In this document: in pieces, positions 1-14,300 of the stretch | Layout: each line of letters begins with the position of its first letter | How positions within the stretch are numbered: the first letter of the stretch is position 1 | From: Pelecanus crispus | Lineage: Eukaryota; Chordata; Aves; Pelecaniformes; Pelecanidae | Length of the DNA: 64,000 nt | Direction: 5' to 3' | Assembly: GCF_030463565.1 (NCBI RefSeq) | Contig: NC_134646.1 | Span: 60,963,710 to 61,027,709 of the forward strand | Position numbers and translations under genes: made by a program | Notes under the pieces: model-generated | What the model saw: the letters and a program-made list of their open reading frames with translations, nothing else | Databases searched by the model: none | Told to the model about the DNA's origin: nothing

Positions 1-1960
1 GCTTCTTGTTAAAAAAAATAAATAAATATAAGGAAAAACAAAACAACTCATTTCCTTTGGCATCGTTGCAAATGATTTACACTAACTCGAGAAAACTGAT
101 CACTGACTACACCTTAAAAAGCAGTAAGTATAGAGACTAAGCAAATGCATTTAGTATTGCACTGATATGAGTTCAAAGTATTTACTGTCTGTGCCCTGAA
201 ATATTTTAAGTTTGGACACATCAGACAGAGCAGTACAGGGAACATTCCTGAACTAGCTAGGTCTCTACAGCTCTACTTTCTGGTTCTGTTCCCCTACCAC
301 TATGCTCCAGATATTTATCAGACACAATAATGTTCCTGATTTCCTCCAGTATGATTTATAAACAGACTGTCTATGAAGTGTGAAACTATTTCAACTTATA
401 CTTCATAGCTCCAGAAAAACCCCAAACAGACATATATTTCCCTGCCCCATTAATCCAGAGTTCAGGAGAAAAAAAAAGTGTCATGGAAGAGATGACTTAT
501 ACAGTACTCCATTATCCACAATCCCCACTCTCTAGTCTCAGGATTTCTCTGAACTTCCTTGTCAGATATATTCTCAAAAGTTAGCATCGTATTCACAAAG
601 ACATTACAACTCTCTTTAAATAGAAGTACTAGTGTTTGAAGTTGCAAAACTAATAATTTTCAAGCTTTTGCACTCAGGATGAAATGTCATTTTAATACGA
701 ATAAAAAGACTGACTGTATGTACAAGCCAAGATAAGATTTCAGTTCTTGTTTATCAGAAACATCAATCCAAAAGAAAGCTAAATTGAGAACACGCTTCTA
801 CTTCTATGTGCATTTGAAGTATGTACAGTAAAAACACCAACACAGCCTCCATGTGTCAACTAGAGAAAAATGCAAGCAAGGATGAATTTTAAAGTACCTG
901 GTAAGCAATCCTTAAATTGAAGCCCAAAATAAAGCTAGAAAACCGCTGCAAAAAACAGCTGATTGCATCATATCAAGTACTCAAAGAAAAATTTCTTTAA
1001 TTCTCAGTATGCGAAAGAATCAGCTTTTTCCTCCTTCAAACCCAGTGAAGTCATACGATCCAGAATGCACTGAAGAACATTTTACATCTATTTAAGACAA
1101 AAAAAAAAAAAGGAAAGAAAACCAGCTCCATCTTTTTGTGCTATATCGAGGCATACTCCTTATGAGATTGTGTGTAGAAAACATGACGGATGAAAATCAT
1201 TACTGATAATTCAAAATATATTTTTTAAAGGGGAGTCTAGACTACTGTAAATGGCACACACAATACCCACAGATGATGAAACATAATCTAGTGAGGATTT
1301 TCAGCTGTATGATGTCAGGGAGAGGAGAATCAGGTTTCCCAATTAATAAGCTAGAAAGAAGCCGGTTCTGAATAGGTCACCATTTGGAACTTTGGGTACG
1401 TCTTGAAAGTCTTTCAGGAAAAAAGTTACAAGAACACTCGAGTATTTCAATGGTGCTCTCTTCAGCGACCCTACCTAATATGTCTATTAAGTACAAGCAT
1501 GCAAATATAGGTCAATCCACAGGCACACAGGATCCATGTTAAAAACAGTAAGATAGCTGTGATGAGTGGCACCAACAGTTTTGATGACTAACACTCAAAA
1601 ATGTTGCTTTCTGAATTACTAAATCAAAATCCTGAAGCAAGTTCCTGCTAGTCCTTGTCACACTGCTAAACACTAAAGTAGGCATGTTTTTCCCCCATTA
1701 TTTTAGCTGAGCTCAAAGAATTTTTACAATATTTAGTAAGAAAAAAAATTAAAGTATTTCCCCTTTTTAAATTTACACAGACGTTTAATTAGCTTTATTT
1801 ACAGAGCGGTTTTTTCAGTCTCCAATAGTGCCTAGATAGCATCATCAGGCAAGAGTGCCAGTTTTAAAAGAGAATCTATATAGAATCCTAAAAATAACAG
1901 ATGGTGATGCTCCTCCAGAAGGGGCAAGCTGGACTACTGAAGCAGCTCTCTCTACATGGC
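1..1960 (-). other. UBE2K 3' UTR and 3' flank
   Basis: This sequence follows the stop codon. It is AT-rich with short homopolymer runs, and I recognise no coding sequence or repeat family. The transcript may continue past the left edge; the true 3' end cannot be fixed from sequence alone. Confidence 0.6.
1794..1799 (-). terminator. Candidate proximal poly(A) signal AATAAA for UBE2K
   Basis: AATAAA reads on the minus strand about 162 bases after the stop codon. A short 3' UTR could end 15-25 bases beyond it. No obvious GU-rich downstream element follows, and vertebrate UBE2K transcripts usually have longer 3' UTRs, so use of this site is uncertain. Confidence 0.4.
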
Positions 1961-2035
1961 TCAGTTACTCAGGAGTAATTCTGTTGCAGTCTCTACATCC
2001 CATGATTTTGAAGACAAGGCCACTATTACTGCATT
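1961..2035 (-). CDS. UBE2K: UBE2K coding exon 7 (residues 177-200 and stop), terminal UBA helices
   Basis: The exon begins [14 protein letters not shown] and ends TELLLSN followed by TGA at 1963-1961. These are helices 2 and 3 of the C-terminal UBA domain that separates this E2 from single-domain E2s. The acceptor is a strong TTTTCTCATTGCAG. Confidence 0.97.
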   Translation of the reverse strand, partial: NAVIVALSSKSWDVETATELLLSN

Positions 2036-2334
2036 CTGCAATGAGAAAACAAAAGCAATAATATTTTCAGTGTGTGAACCTGCAGCTCTGAGAAGTGGAA
2101 TGAAAAGTTCACAGATTAATCAAGACACATTAGTTTACCATTTGTTAAATCCTAACTAATAATTTATAGAAAAATTGTTTCAAAAAGGCAAGGGTAGCTC
2201 ACACGATTTACTAGTAACATAGTATTTTAAAAGTCCGATTCTTAAGAATAGTTAGCAAAACAGAATGATTAGACCTACAAAAGGTCATGGAAGTAACCAG
2301 TCTTCTTTAGTATACTAATGACTCCCTGTGTTTT

Positions 2335-2367
<33 letters not shown>

Positions 2368-5300
2368 TTGCACTGCCCTTATTGAAAAATATTTAAGTTA
2401 TATATACTTACCCTATCAAAGCCCATAGCACAAAGGTTTTCTATTTTTTTGGTGTATTCTGGACTAGAAACTGGTGCTCCAGCATACACATGTGCCCAAA
2501 GTCGAGCTGTCTGTTTAAACATTTCTGGATTTTGTTTGTACTACACAAAAGAGAGAGAAGGGAGAAGGGGAAAGTTAAATCAACTCAGCAATCCAACCAA
2601 AAAGCAAGATGATATGGCAGTTTCCAATCCATCATTCTTCCTACAATATCTTCAACAGTGTTTCACAGTGATCACGCTGCTATATTTGAAATGAAGTTTG
2701 GAGGTGAGGATTACACGTAGAGTAAACCTATGCAAGCATTTGATTTAATGCATTTGCCTATAGGTTAAATGACGCGCTATAGGTTTTTTTTATGTGTACA
2801 ATCAGGTACTGCTCTCAATTGCACTGATCAAAAGTGTCGTAGCTATATTTAGCACAGCTACTGAAAATTTATATTCAGTGTGGCAGAGCACAAATTATCC
2901 CTATGTTAACATCTCCTGAATGTTCATACTGCATACTGCTCTAATATATTTCTCTAATCAGTTAAAAATATGCCTGGTTTTATACACTGCAAGTAGGTCT
3001 GCAGTTTTTCAGTCAGGGCTGACATTTTACTACCAGGCTTCCTGCTGAGAATAAGGATATTGATAGTGTGTGTGACAAAAGAAGGGCTGAAAAATGGGTG
3101 AGCATGTGCAAAAAGCTAGGAAGCTGCAACTCTTTTCATGCAAGCTATTATTTACCAGAAAAAAAAAAAAAATCATGCAGGGTCTATAAATCTTATTTTG
3201 TACCAATCTCATCACTAACAAGTTTTCTAATAAACAACAGAATGGACCTTATCACAGAGAGTTTTCAACCTGCGCCAAGGACTCAAAAGCCAAGAAAGTG
3301 GGTCACCTGTCATAAAGTGTATTCAGAAAAGCAAGATGAGTTTCTTATTTTAGCAACTTTTGTATGTAATATCAAGTTTAAGTTTTTTGTACTTAAAAAG
3401 AAAGACTCTTTCCCTTAATCTTTACACTTAAAAAAAAGCAGCTCTTCTCATCTTTAGATATATAGTAAATTTTAGCACTAAATAAGATGACAAGATATTG
3501 GGAGATACATTATTCAAATATTTAGATGCATTTTAAGGACAGAAACATGGCCGATTATCATTCTAAGCATTTTATTCATACATTAAAACAATCACTAAAT
3601 CTATAAAGCACTGTCAAAGTGAATACAACACTTTTTACTGCTGTACATTTCATTTTACCTCTCCTACAGCAACACACACCAACTGCATTGCATTGTGTGC
3701 TTTGTACACCTCCCACTAATTCTGCTCCACATGAAGTAATTTGTATATTTACTATCTGATTATTAATGGCATTAAAACAAACATGAGAGACAATCTATTG
3801 TTGGAAATAACTCACTGTGTTATAAATACAGTGTTCTGCAATAAGTTTCTTTGGTTGTTATCACTAGAAACAAGGAAGGATTAAGCATCAGTACCATTCT
3901 GAAGTACTGTATTCTTCTGCTCTTAAGATATCTTCCCCCCATTTTTTTTTAATATTTTTGACAATACTGCCAAGCCTAGAAAGCAACTAGCTGAAGTGCA
4001 AAGGATTAGTCATAACTGCGTAACTGCATTTTACTCAGAACTAGCTTTCAGTGTTCTATAGATAAAATTCCTTTACTTAGGTATCCATAAATAATCTAGC
4101 TTCTCACTGAATTAAGAAAAGCCTGAAGGCACCTTTTACTGATGTCTCTATATCAGGAATCCGAGGCAGTTAATGTTGGCTGCACTTAAAAAAACAGCAA
4201 CTAGTTGAAGTAGTTTTGACACCAGACAGCTGGTGTCCAAAAATACTGCCATTATTCAAACAGGAGTTCTCCCTGTGTTCTCCCTGGGATTCAGCTCAAG
4301 AGCTTGTAGGACACTGCCACTTGCCTGAAGAGCTTAGCAGTCTAACACATAGTTTAGTAAACTAACATAATGGCAAATGATTGTGGAGGATAACTAATTC
4401 CTTGTGAATTTTTGGTTTTGTGGAAAAAAAAAAAATCCAAGAAAAGACCCCACTGCCAAATGAAACACATGAAGGAACTGGGTGTTTACCACCCCATCTC
4501 TCAAAGACGTTATAATCACTTTCTACTTACATACACGTGCTCATAACTCAAGGCCAAACCCCAGTATAGTTTTCATGCAGGTATTTGCAGGGAACAGGAG
4601 AAACGGAATCCTCCCCACATCAGCCATGCCACAGTCCCACCGGACACATCCCCACCAGCACCTGAGAGGCAGCCTGGAAAATTGCTCTTCAGAATCTAGG
4701 AAGTTCCATAGAGTTTTTTGCCTGAGAAAAAACTCTTTCCAGGTCAAGTGTTTCTGCAGGACTGTTATGATTCCCATACAAAATTCTACCATCGGGGACA
4801 GAACGGGAAACGCTATTCTTGTTCTTTGTAAAAAGGAAAAAAGTGGGTTTGTTTAATAAAGAGAGATTGTGACAGCAAGGGCATGCATCTGGCAAGAAAA
4901 AACGGTGCAGGGACATGCCTGGTGGCCTTGCTGGCCTTTGCAACAATTCCCCCTGCACAGAACAATGGAGTTTGACAGAACTGTTCCAGGACATTTGTTC
5001 AGAGCAGACTTAGAGCATTGCAGAATCCCACAAGCAAGCCTCCTGAGCATAGTAGTAGCTAACAGCTCTCCCTCACCCAGTGGTGCGACGGACTACCTCT
5101 GATCTCCATGTTTCTCTCCAAATCCTGACAGGTTTGATCAATGGCTAATCTATCATCCTACACAGATTTTTAGAGGGAAGGAGGGTTCACTTTGTCACCC
5201 TATCCTGGAGGATCCTGACTTCCAGGAGATATAGATTAGACTGATGCTGGAAGAACCTTCTACTTGCTTTGTTCTTTTGTTTGTCGTATACCCTTACTAT

Positions 5301-8300
5301 CAGTCACTGGGGAAGCCAGGCCTTCTCTCTCTCTCCCCTCTCCCCACCCCCCGAGAGTAAAAAGGAAAACATGACACACATACTACTTGGGACTTTGTTG
5401 AAAACTGTCAGACTATTAAGTTATGGAACGACTGTTCCTATCTTTCATCAACACTTTAAATAGAACCATGTCAGTCCTGGTATGGCATAAGATCCAATTC
5501 ACATTTTATTATTATTACTTTTTATAAGTTATTGCTACTGTCTGAAAAGTAACAAACACTCTTGATTACAGAATTCAAACAATACCAACTCAACTAGTGA
5601 CTAAAATAGTAGTACTTGCAATAGCAAGTACTTGCAAAGGTAAAATACATGGGATGCTTCATTCAGATAAATTGCTCCTCAGAATTAAATGCAATAGTAA
5701 TTCATCTAAAGTCAGTATTCATAAAATTTTTACACTAAACAAATACAATGCTCAACAATATTCATATTAATCTGGAAGAGGAACTACATACCAAGTCAAA
5801 TCCAATGAACACCATCAAGTTAAAACTAATTTTAAACAAATACTACATTGCTTTTCTTATACTAGAAGCCTTAGATTTTAAATGGCAAGTTATACTGGAA
5901 TTCATTTTACTATGCTGTTATCTCCTGACATTTCTGACAAGGAAATAAGGAACAAAACTAACAAAATAAACCTCCTGACATTGTAAAATAACTGCTACTT
6001 ACTCTAGAATTCAACGAGTAAAGAGCACAAAACACCACAGTAACTCAGGCTTACTGTAAGGCAATTTTCCAATAAATTCTTTAAAATCTTTATCTCCACC
6101 AAGGTTTGGGATCTAGTATGAGTTAGCAAAGGTTACAGAAGTGTTACAAATTCAGTCAACTGAGTATCTTACCTGGTTTGCCACTACTGCATCTTGTGGA
6201 TCATCTGGTTCTGCAGCTGCCAACAATGCTTGCAGCGATAACAACACTGTTCTTAGAGTCATTGCTGCTGCCCTAAAATTAAAAATTTGAAGATGACTTT
6301 ACCAAATCCCATGCCTGTACTCACCTTTGCTGCTGTACTAGTATCACAGAAGATATAAGAGTACATGTGCAGACTGTAAGTCTAAAAATCATAATTTTAA
6401 ACTGCTGCAGCTTATAGGTATTAGAATATCATTCAATATATATATTTAAATAGGGTTTTAAATGTGAACTTTCTTGTTAGCAATGCTTTCTTAAGCTTTT
6501 GGAAAACACAGTCCTTGACCTACACATTTAACCATGCCCACTTAACGGAATTAATTTCATCAGGGCAAAAAAAAAGAAAAAAAAAAGCCAATTTGAAGTT
6601 TATGTCATCCTTCCTTACTACCAGTAACAGCACCTTGCATAAGGTCTAGGTACTGAACTGGTAGCCCATGTGTGCTCCCTCTGCTGGCACTCTTCATAGC
6701 AAAATAGCATATACAGAAGTAGTGACCTGTATTTTAAATACTTGTTAGAGACAAGGAATTTTATACATTAGATATATTTTTCATTGCATCAGTTTTAATA
6801 TGACATTTTTCAATAAAATTTAAGAATTTACACAGTGAATTACTACTATAATAATAAAAAGGTCTGCCTATTACAGAATGTGCAATTGAAAATACTATCT
6901 CAGCTTCCTCTCATTTCAACTTGACATGGCTGTCGGAAGCAGGAAAACATTCTGTAGTCATGATGGTGCTGTGAAATCACTCTTTTGCCCCTGTGAAAGA
7001 ACCCTGTTGAAGGTAGCATAGTTCTGGAGTCAGAACTTCTAAGGTTCTCAGTTCTCATAATTTATCTTGATCTCAAAGTATATTTAGAATAAGAGACTTC
7101 AATAATTAGTAAGGAAAACCCAAGCATGTTCAGAAAAGTCAATGAAGACTCAGAAAAGTAAAAGTATGAAATTGTTACACACTGTAAATCTGGAAAGTTT
7201 TAACATTTTAAATACACAGTTTAATTAGATTTTGATCATGAATGCCATCTCTGATCTACCATTTCAGCTGGCACACAGTGGAAACCAAATAAGGACCCCA
7301 CAGAATCTGTGACAGTTCAGTATTTCAGCTGGAGTTGACGAGTTGACTCTTAACTGTTGTGGTGAAGGCATAGACAGATGTTCAAGCCAATACACAAAAC
7401 TGCTTACTCTGCTGAAGCACTAGTAGAAAGGTAAGTGGGGAAAATGTGACATCTTAGATTTGAGCAAAATGGTTATGGCACGTGAAATGCTAGAAGAAAG
7501 TTGTGAAACACAGGCATTCAATTTCTTACAGACAAACTGTTCAATTTTCAATCAACAGAAAATAGTTTCTTCTTTTCAGAAGGCTGAAAGTAAATGCAAA
7601 AAGTCCATCAGAGTGGGTAGGGAAGAGTTTGACCTGATGGTCCAGATACAAAAGAAACAGTTCAGAAGTCTATTTCCAGTCTCAGATTTCAGAAATTTAT
7701 GTGCTTTCCAGTACTGAGGCACTGTACTGAGATACTCCAGCAGAGTATACAGATGAGCAGAGAATAGATGCTGGTAAAATGTCAGAGGCACATTGTGACG
7801 CCCGAATATTATAGTCCTAGATTGCTTACATTTACAGCTTTCCTGCTATGTCACTAAGCATTCAAATATGGCATTCTTCCCTAATTGTTTCTAATTCTAG
7901 AAGATTTTTCCTAGAAACTTACTTTTTTTTTTTTAGCTTGATAATCATCACTGAGCTTTCACAGTGCAGTGTTCTACATGAAAACGCAAGTGAGAAACAT
8001 CCCAAGTGACAGAGATTTTAATTAGCACATATTGTCTCATTCCAACTGCCACATCAGCTTGAAGCTGAACTTTGCAGACTTAAATCTTCAAAAAACCCTC
8101 ATGCTTTTAGATCTGAATTCTGACAAATCACAAAGCCTTCACAACATATAATTCTCCTTTTCCAAGCCTACTCCTTAGTAACTAAACATTTTTTTTTTCA
8201 GAATTTCAGATTATCTTCCACTTTAAATGTAAGTATTTCAGGTTTCAAGCTGAATGCTTCTTCCAAGCCAAAGAGTGTTTCTTTAAATTACAAACAAAGC

Positions 8301-11300
8301 TGGGGATTAACTAGTAAGATTATATTTAATCAGATAAAGAACACCTAGTTACTGAAACACATCCTCAGTTGTGTGATGAGAGCCTAGCTAACATAGTAAG
8401 CTCAAGAGGTACAAAGCACCTTGTTTTTCCACACCTAAATCAAACACAAAAAAACATCAGTGAAAGAACATAGAAATATTTTTGCTTTACATGCACCTAT
8501 GCTATTTTACTGTTATAATTTCCTGTTCTTTGTGTTCTCTACTGGTTTATACTGTCTTGAAACTAATCTATTTAATGTATGCATTGATGACATAATTCAC
8601 AGTGGTATCTGCTAGTATTAAATGAATGTAATGCAACATGTTTACTATTCCAGCATTCAGGTGTCACAAAGTCTTTCAGACCTTACTATGCTCAAATGGA
8701 TTTAACCATTTTTATTTTTATGCAGTGAATTTCAGGAACTACCACAGCCACCACACACACTATAAAACCTGAAGGTTTTTTCCCCAGTTAAGTAATTTTA
8801 TTATGCTATTTAGCATAGTTTTAAAGATAGACTTAACATGAAATATCTATCAACTGTAACGGATACTGTAGTTACTTCTACCAAATAAAAGCTGTTCTAC
8901 ACTTTCCTTTACAGAAATCCTTCTACTTTAGAGACATCTGAAAATACTGCCATTATTTAAAGCAGAGAAGATGACATGAAAGGGATCACGGCTACTTGTG
9001 CCACTTTTACATGCAATTTACTTTCATTTACACTGTACCTTCTAGGAGTGGGAAATATACCTTGGGGAGCAGGGGGCATCACAAAGGACCAAGGGTGCCA
9101 TGGACGCCTAGAACACAAGTCCTGTGCTGGCTCCAGCCATCTCCGGCTTTCAGGACTGCTAGGCCCCTTCAGTCCCTGTTCATCTGTTATGTTTGTAGAT
9201 TTTTATATAAAGCATACTGGGACTTGAACTTCTGTTCTGACATTCCAATTTCAAAATGAGTAATAAAAATAAATACCTCATCCATTTGGATATACAGATG
9301 GCTATATGTTCAGAGAACTCAAACTCTAAAATAATAAGTTTATAGACAAGACTAGTTTAGCTACATATGTAAAAAGGTTTAAAAATGTAGTTTACAACTT
9401 ATTTTCAAGTCTCATGTCTCAAAATTACTTTCACATCTCATGCATAATAAGACAAAGTCTTCATTGGACACAAACGTTTAAAGAAGTATCCTTAAATCAT
9501 AAAAAAAACCCTGTTACAGCTTCAGCGGCTGTTTGTATTAAAAAAAGAAAATTAAAGTTTGTGACTAATGGTAAAGAAAATCTGACGTATTTTGTCTAAC
9601 GATTGTATACCCATGTAACATTTTCTACCTTTAGGACACCAATTAGTTCTCCTGATCAAAGAAAGTAAAAAAGTCTCGTTATTTTCTACATAGCTTAGTC
9701 CTAATTTTTCAGACATAAATGAAGATTCCCAGAAGAAACTGGAGGGACAGCTAAAAATAGATCCTCACTTCCCAAGTACCTTAAAAAGCTCTTCTTCCTT
9801 CCCATTACCTTCTTTTGGGAAAATAAAGTGAATGGAGATGGCTGCCCAGAACTATATTTACAGACGCTAGTAAGGCAGGATCTGCTCCTTATGAGCAAAG
9901 GGCAAAAACAATTCTCATCATCAGTTCTGGAGGAAAATCTATGCTGACAGTGGCACAAAACTAAAAAAAAAACCAACACACACCCCCCCACATGACATCC
10001 CCACAAGCTACAGAAGAATGTGCTGCAAAAAAAGTTGTGTCTTCCTTAAAACGAGCTTCCAGTGGAAAGATGCATGCATTTTCCAGTGCTCCTCAAGGGT
10101 TTATTTTTCCAGAATAGAATCCTGGGAAAAAAAAAACCAAAAGATTTCCAACTTTTCTTATATTTGAAGTTTATTTCTAAGTGTGGATTTATGCGCAACA
10201 TCTCACTAAGTTCAAGCAATTCCCTTTGGTAACTCAAGCCAGCTGCATGCTTGGGTTTTAGGTTTTTTCTCTCCTCCTTGCCAAAGGCAAGGTTTTGTAT
10301 CACTCTTGACAGACGTCTGTCTAATCTGTTCTTAACTGGAGCCTCACAAGTTTCTTGGAAAAATCTATTTCAATGCTTCACCATGCTTGATATTCTGCAT
10401 GCTAAAATGGCTTTCCAATCCTTTAGTGTAGGTCACATTTGCTTAGACCATCATGCTTGTTACTTTACTCTGGATTTTTCCTATGGTTCCCATCTTTCTT
10501 GGAATACAATGCTCAAAGTGGGTACACTACTCCAACAGAAGCCTAACCAATCATAAATACAAAGCAGGCAGTTTATATCATGAGTTTTGCAGGTAAAACT
10601 TCCTACATCCCAGCATCTTATTCGCCTTGCACATGACATTACATTGCCTTTGTCCCATAACATTACTGGCTCCTGTTTTCTCCTAAAGTTTACCCTCGAC
10701 TCCAACCCCCATCCCAAAATGCTGCTTAGCCACTATGCAGGCTTGCAAGTTTGACATCTACAAAATGGGAGGAAAGGCCAGTAACATGTACCAGTGAGCT
10801 GCAGAGAGCTCACTGCAGGGAAGCACTGTCCCACTGAGAACATCGAACTAAAAGCCTCCACTCTGGACACGTCCTAAACAAAAACCAGGCTTTCTATTGG
10901 CATTGCATTTGTTAAACAGCACGGGAAACCTGGAGTGAATCAGAACAAAGCAAGCTGATACATATTTTATTTACTTTCACTTTTTTTTTTTAAAGGTAGT
11001 ATCTTGGTGCATTTCCATTAAAAAAAGAGCACCCCTAGTTTGGGTGAATATAGTGATAATATTAAAAAGCATGGCAAGCCAGCTCTGCCCAGCATGCCTG
11101 AGGTAAGAAATCTCTTACCTTTCAATGAGCTGAAAGAGTCCTAAGAGGATTATGAAATGCTGCCACTTTTTCTTTTTCTTCTTCATTTTTACAGGCTAAG
11201 TAATTTTCCATTTAGGAAGTTTTTACTTATGTTCCGTACATTCCTCTCTGGAAACAATCTCTCTAGTTACTCTGAGAGGTAACCCAGCAGAACAATGGGA

Positions 11301-14300
11301 ACAGCTGCAGCCAGCAGATTGCTGCTCCACTTTGTCAACCAAACATGACTACTGGGAGCAATTTTTTAAAATTTTTATTTTTTTAAATAATCTGCAATAT
11401 TTATTCCATTTATGAAATAACTAAGCTTGTTAAACCAAGAGAAAAGCTCTGGGAACTTGTACCAAGGGCTTATGGAATCTGGAAGGAGAGAGGAAATGAA
11501 TAAGGCCTTTGAGTGGAAGCCTGTTGTATAGTCACTATTTACAGGAGAAATACAAGACTGGGCACCCATTAGGGAAAGGAAAAAAAGAGAATAATAGAAT
11601 AGCTTTGACATAGTGCAGGGGGAGAAAGACAGCCTGCTTGCTGAAGAGTTCCCTCAAACAATGTTAATATTCTCTGCATTTTTCTCAAAGCTTTAAAGAG
11701 GCTCAGTGCTCCTCAAACACCCTGAACAAAACCCAGCAGTTTTAGATGCCCAAGAAGATGATTACTACGAGCTGGTCGTTGCTTATGTACCTATTAAAAT
11801 TGTATTATCTCTTATAATAATGATTTCTGCATCTCAACTAAAACTGAAATGTGAATCCTCCAGTACAGCCACTATGAAAAAAATATTCTCATTATTCATT
11901 TTTATTTCGACTGTCAAAACCACAACAGCCAAGAGTTTTTTGTAGCCATACACACAGCCACAACACATTCACTTGATAATCACTGCTCAAGGGATTTATG
12001 CAGAACAGCTTTCAAGTAATTTAGTTCTCAGGTTTCAATAAACAGTATTAGATACATTTAATATTTAAGAATAAGATTTTGAGACAGAATATTAGCCTGG
12101 AAGATAAATATAGGCTACAGTAAGTGAAACCACATAACAAAAGCCATATCAGATCATCATAAACAGTATTCCTTCTACAAAATCTTATCCCTATTTTAAT
12201 TCTACCAGCAAACAGTAGCTGTTTTGCAAACAAACTGGCATAACAGGTATTTACAAATCTAAACATGATGAAAATCCACAGCTGCAAAGAATTTCAGCAT
12301 CAAGCATATACTGTAGAGAAAGAATTTCATTAAACTCATTAAAAAATGATTTAAAGGCATTACTTTGCAAACTGATAAAACCTCCTGCCAATGTGCAGAA
12401 CAGTATCTCAACTACGCTTATTAGAATAGAAAATCATGGGACGGGTGAGTAGGGAAAAGACCTTTTTTTGAAAACTATACAAACACATTAAAATTTTTGT
12501 ATTTGTATTCACTATATATAAATTAGTATTTTATCAGCTTATTAACTCTTTAAGAAACCCTACTAAGTCCCATAGGCCCAAATTCTGTCCTTCAACTCCC
12601 ACTGACCTCACTGAAAAACACATATATGCATTGGAATAAGACTTACATTTAAACAGAGCAACAAGAGCAGCATTATTCAGTTAAGAGCATTACAAGTCAA
12701 TGAAGTGGCACTTCAAAAACAGAGCTTGCTACTAAAAGATTTGACAAGAGAGACTGTGAAACTAAATATATTTTCTAGAACACAGCCAGTAGAATATTTC
12801 AGAATTGCATTTGTCCCATTTAACCTTTGAATACCTGGTGAAATCCATTAAATATTAAATTATCAAGGTTCAGGTGGTGTTGCTTGGGGTTTTTTGTTTG
12901 TTTGCTTTCTAATGAAACTATTATTTTATTCAAACCATTGTTCAACCTACACATGCAGAAAACAAAAACATGGTGATGTGGGCATTTCTCAGTTTAAATA
13001 TATAAAAAACCGGCATATACTGAAGAATGATAAACAACTTTTTTAAACAATATTAACCATTCATATGGCTTAGGAAGTTTTAGGAAGCTACTCAAGGAAA
13101 AAAAAAAGTCTTATCTATCACAATACTGAAATCCTTCAAACAAGAAAGGATGGAGGTAGCCATAACAGTTTCCTCTTCTCCAAAGGACCAGAGGCTTTGA
13201 CAAGCACTTCAATAATGCTCAAGTAATTTTCATTTACCATTCTATGATTAAAAAAACCAAAAAAAACTTACAAAATGCAGCACTAGAAAATGAAGGAATC
13301 ACTACATTAAGAATCATTTGAAAAGGGATTATAGTATCTAGGAAGCCTCCCCACCAAGTTCTGTGAAATTATTTCCTTAAGTGCTTCCAAATGAAGACAG
13401 TGTTTCAAAGGAAGAGTTTAACAGTATGTAAGCGGCATAATATTGGTGCTCCCTGTGCCAGCCAGTTTAAATACACAGAAGGCAAGTTCTTGTTCCAATA
13501 CTCCTCTATTTTGTATACATCTTGGTGAAGGAAGGTATTAATCTTTTTTTTCCATCAGGCAGAACTAAGACACAGATTAAGTTATTTGTACAAAAGCTAA
13601 CTTTCAAAGATTACAAGAACACAAGTCAAATCTCTCCATTCTTTCTTTCCTTTGTTTTGACTAAAAACAAAACAAAACAAAAAAGTTGAAGCTCATGATT
13701 TCTTTAGGTCTTTGGTGCCTTTTGGTATTTTATATTTTTTAGCTTGATCAGCCACTGAAAAGGCCAGAAACTTTCATCTTAAAGCTATTAACTGCTTCAC
13801 TCTTAAAGCAGCAGTTTTGGGGTAAGACTGAATTTTGTGAGACTGTTTCAAGTCACAATGTTTGGCAATGCTGAAGGACAACAGACAACCTCTTCCACAG
13901 CTGGAAACCAAAATGTAGTTTCCTGAATACCAGTCCATTGCTACAGAAGCAAGATCATCCATCCTTCTCCACAGAAAACAGTAATTAGGGAATATATTAA
14001 AGTAATATGAAGATAACAGGAAAATGTTAAAAAAAGCTGTTAAATTACTTTGGGTTTAATTCAGAATATGATAAATAAGTGTGACTTCTGCTAGGGACTG
14101 TCTTTCCTCAAAGTTTCTAAGGGAAAATGCTAGATAAGTGTAGTTTGAGAAACGTGATGTTTAGGGGCTTCAGTATGGAAAGATAAGTCTTGAAGATACT
14201 TGTTGAAAGTCACAGACCTTGATACTATGAGTAAAGCAACTAGACAGCGCATAAATGAGTACCAAAAAATGGAAGAAAAAAAACAAACCCTGCACTTAAA

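Noticed and set aside
4482..4994. Overlapping frames of 83 to 124 codons on both strands in intron 5
   Set aside because: Mutually overlapping, no motif, no sign of splicing.
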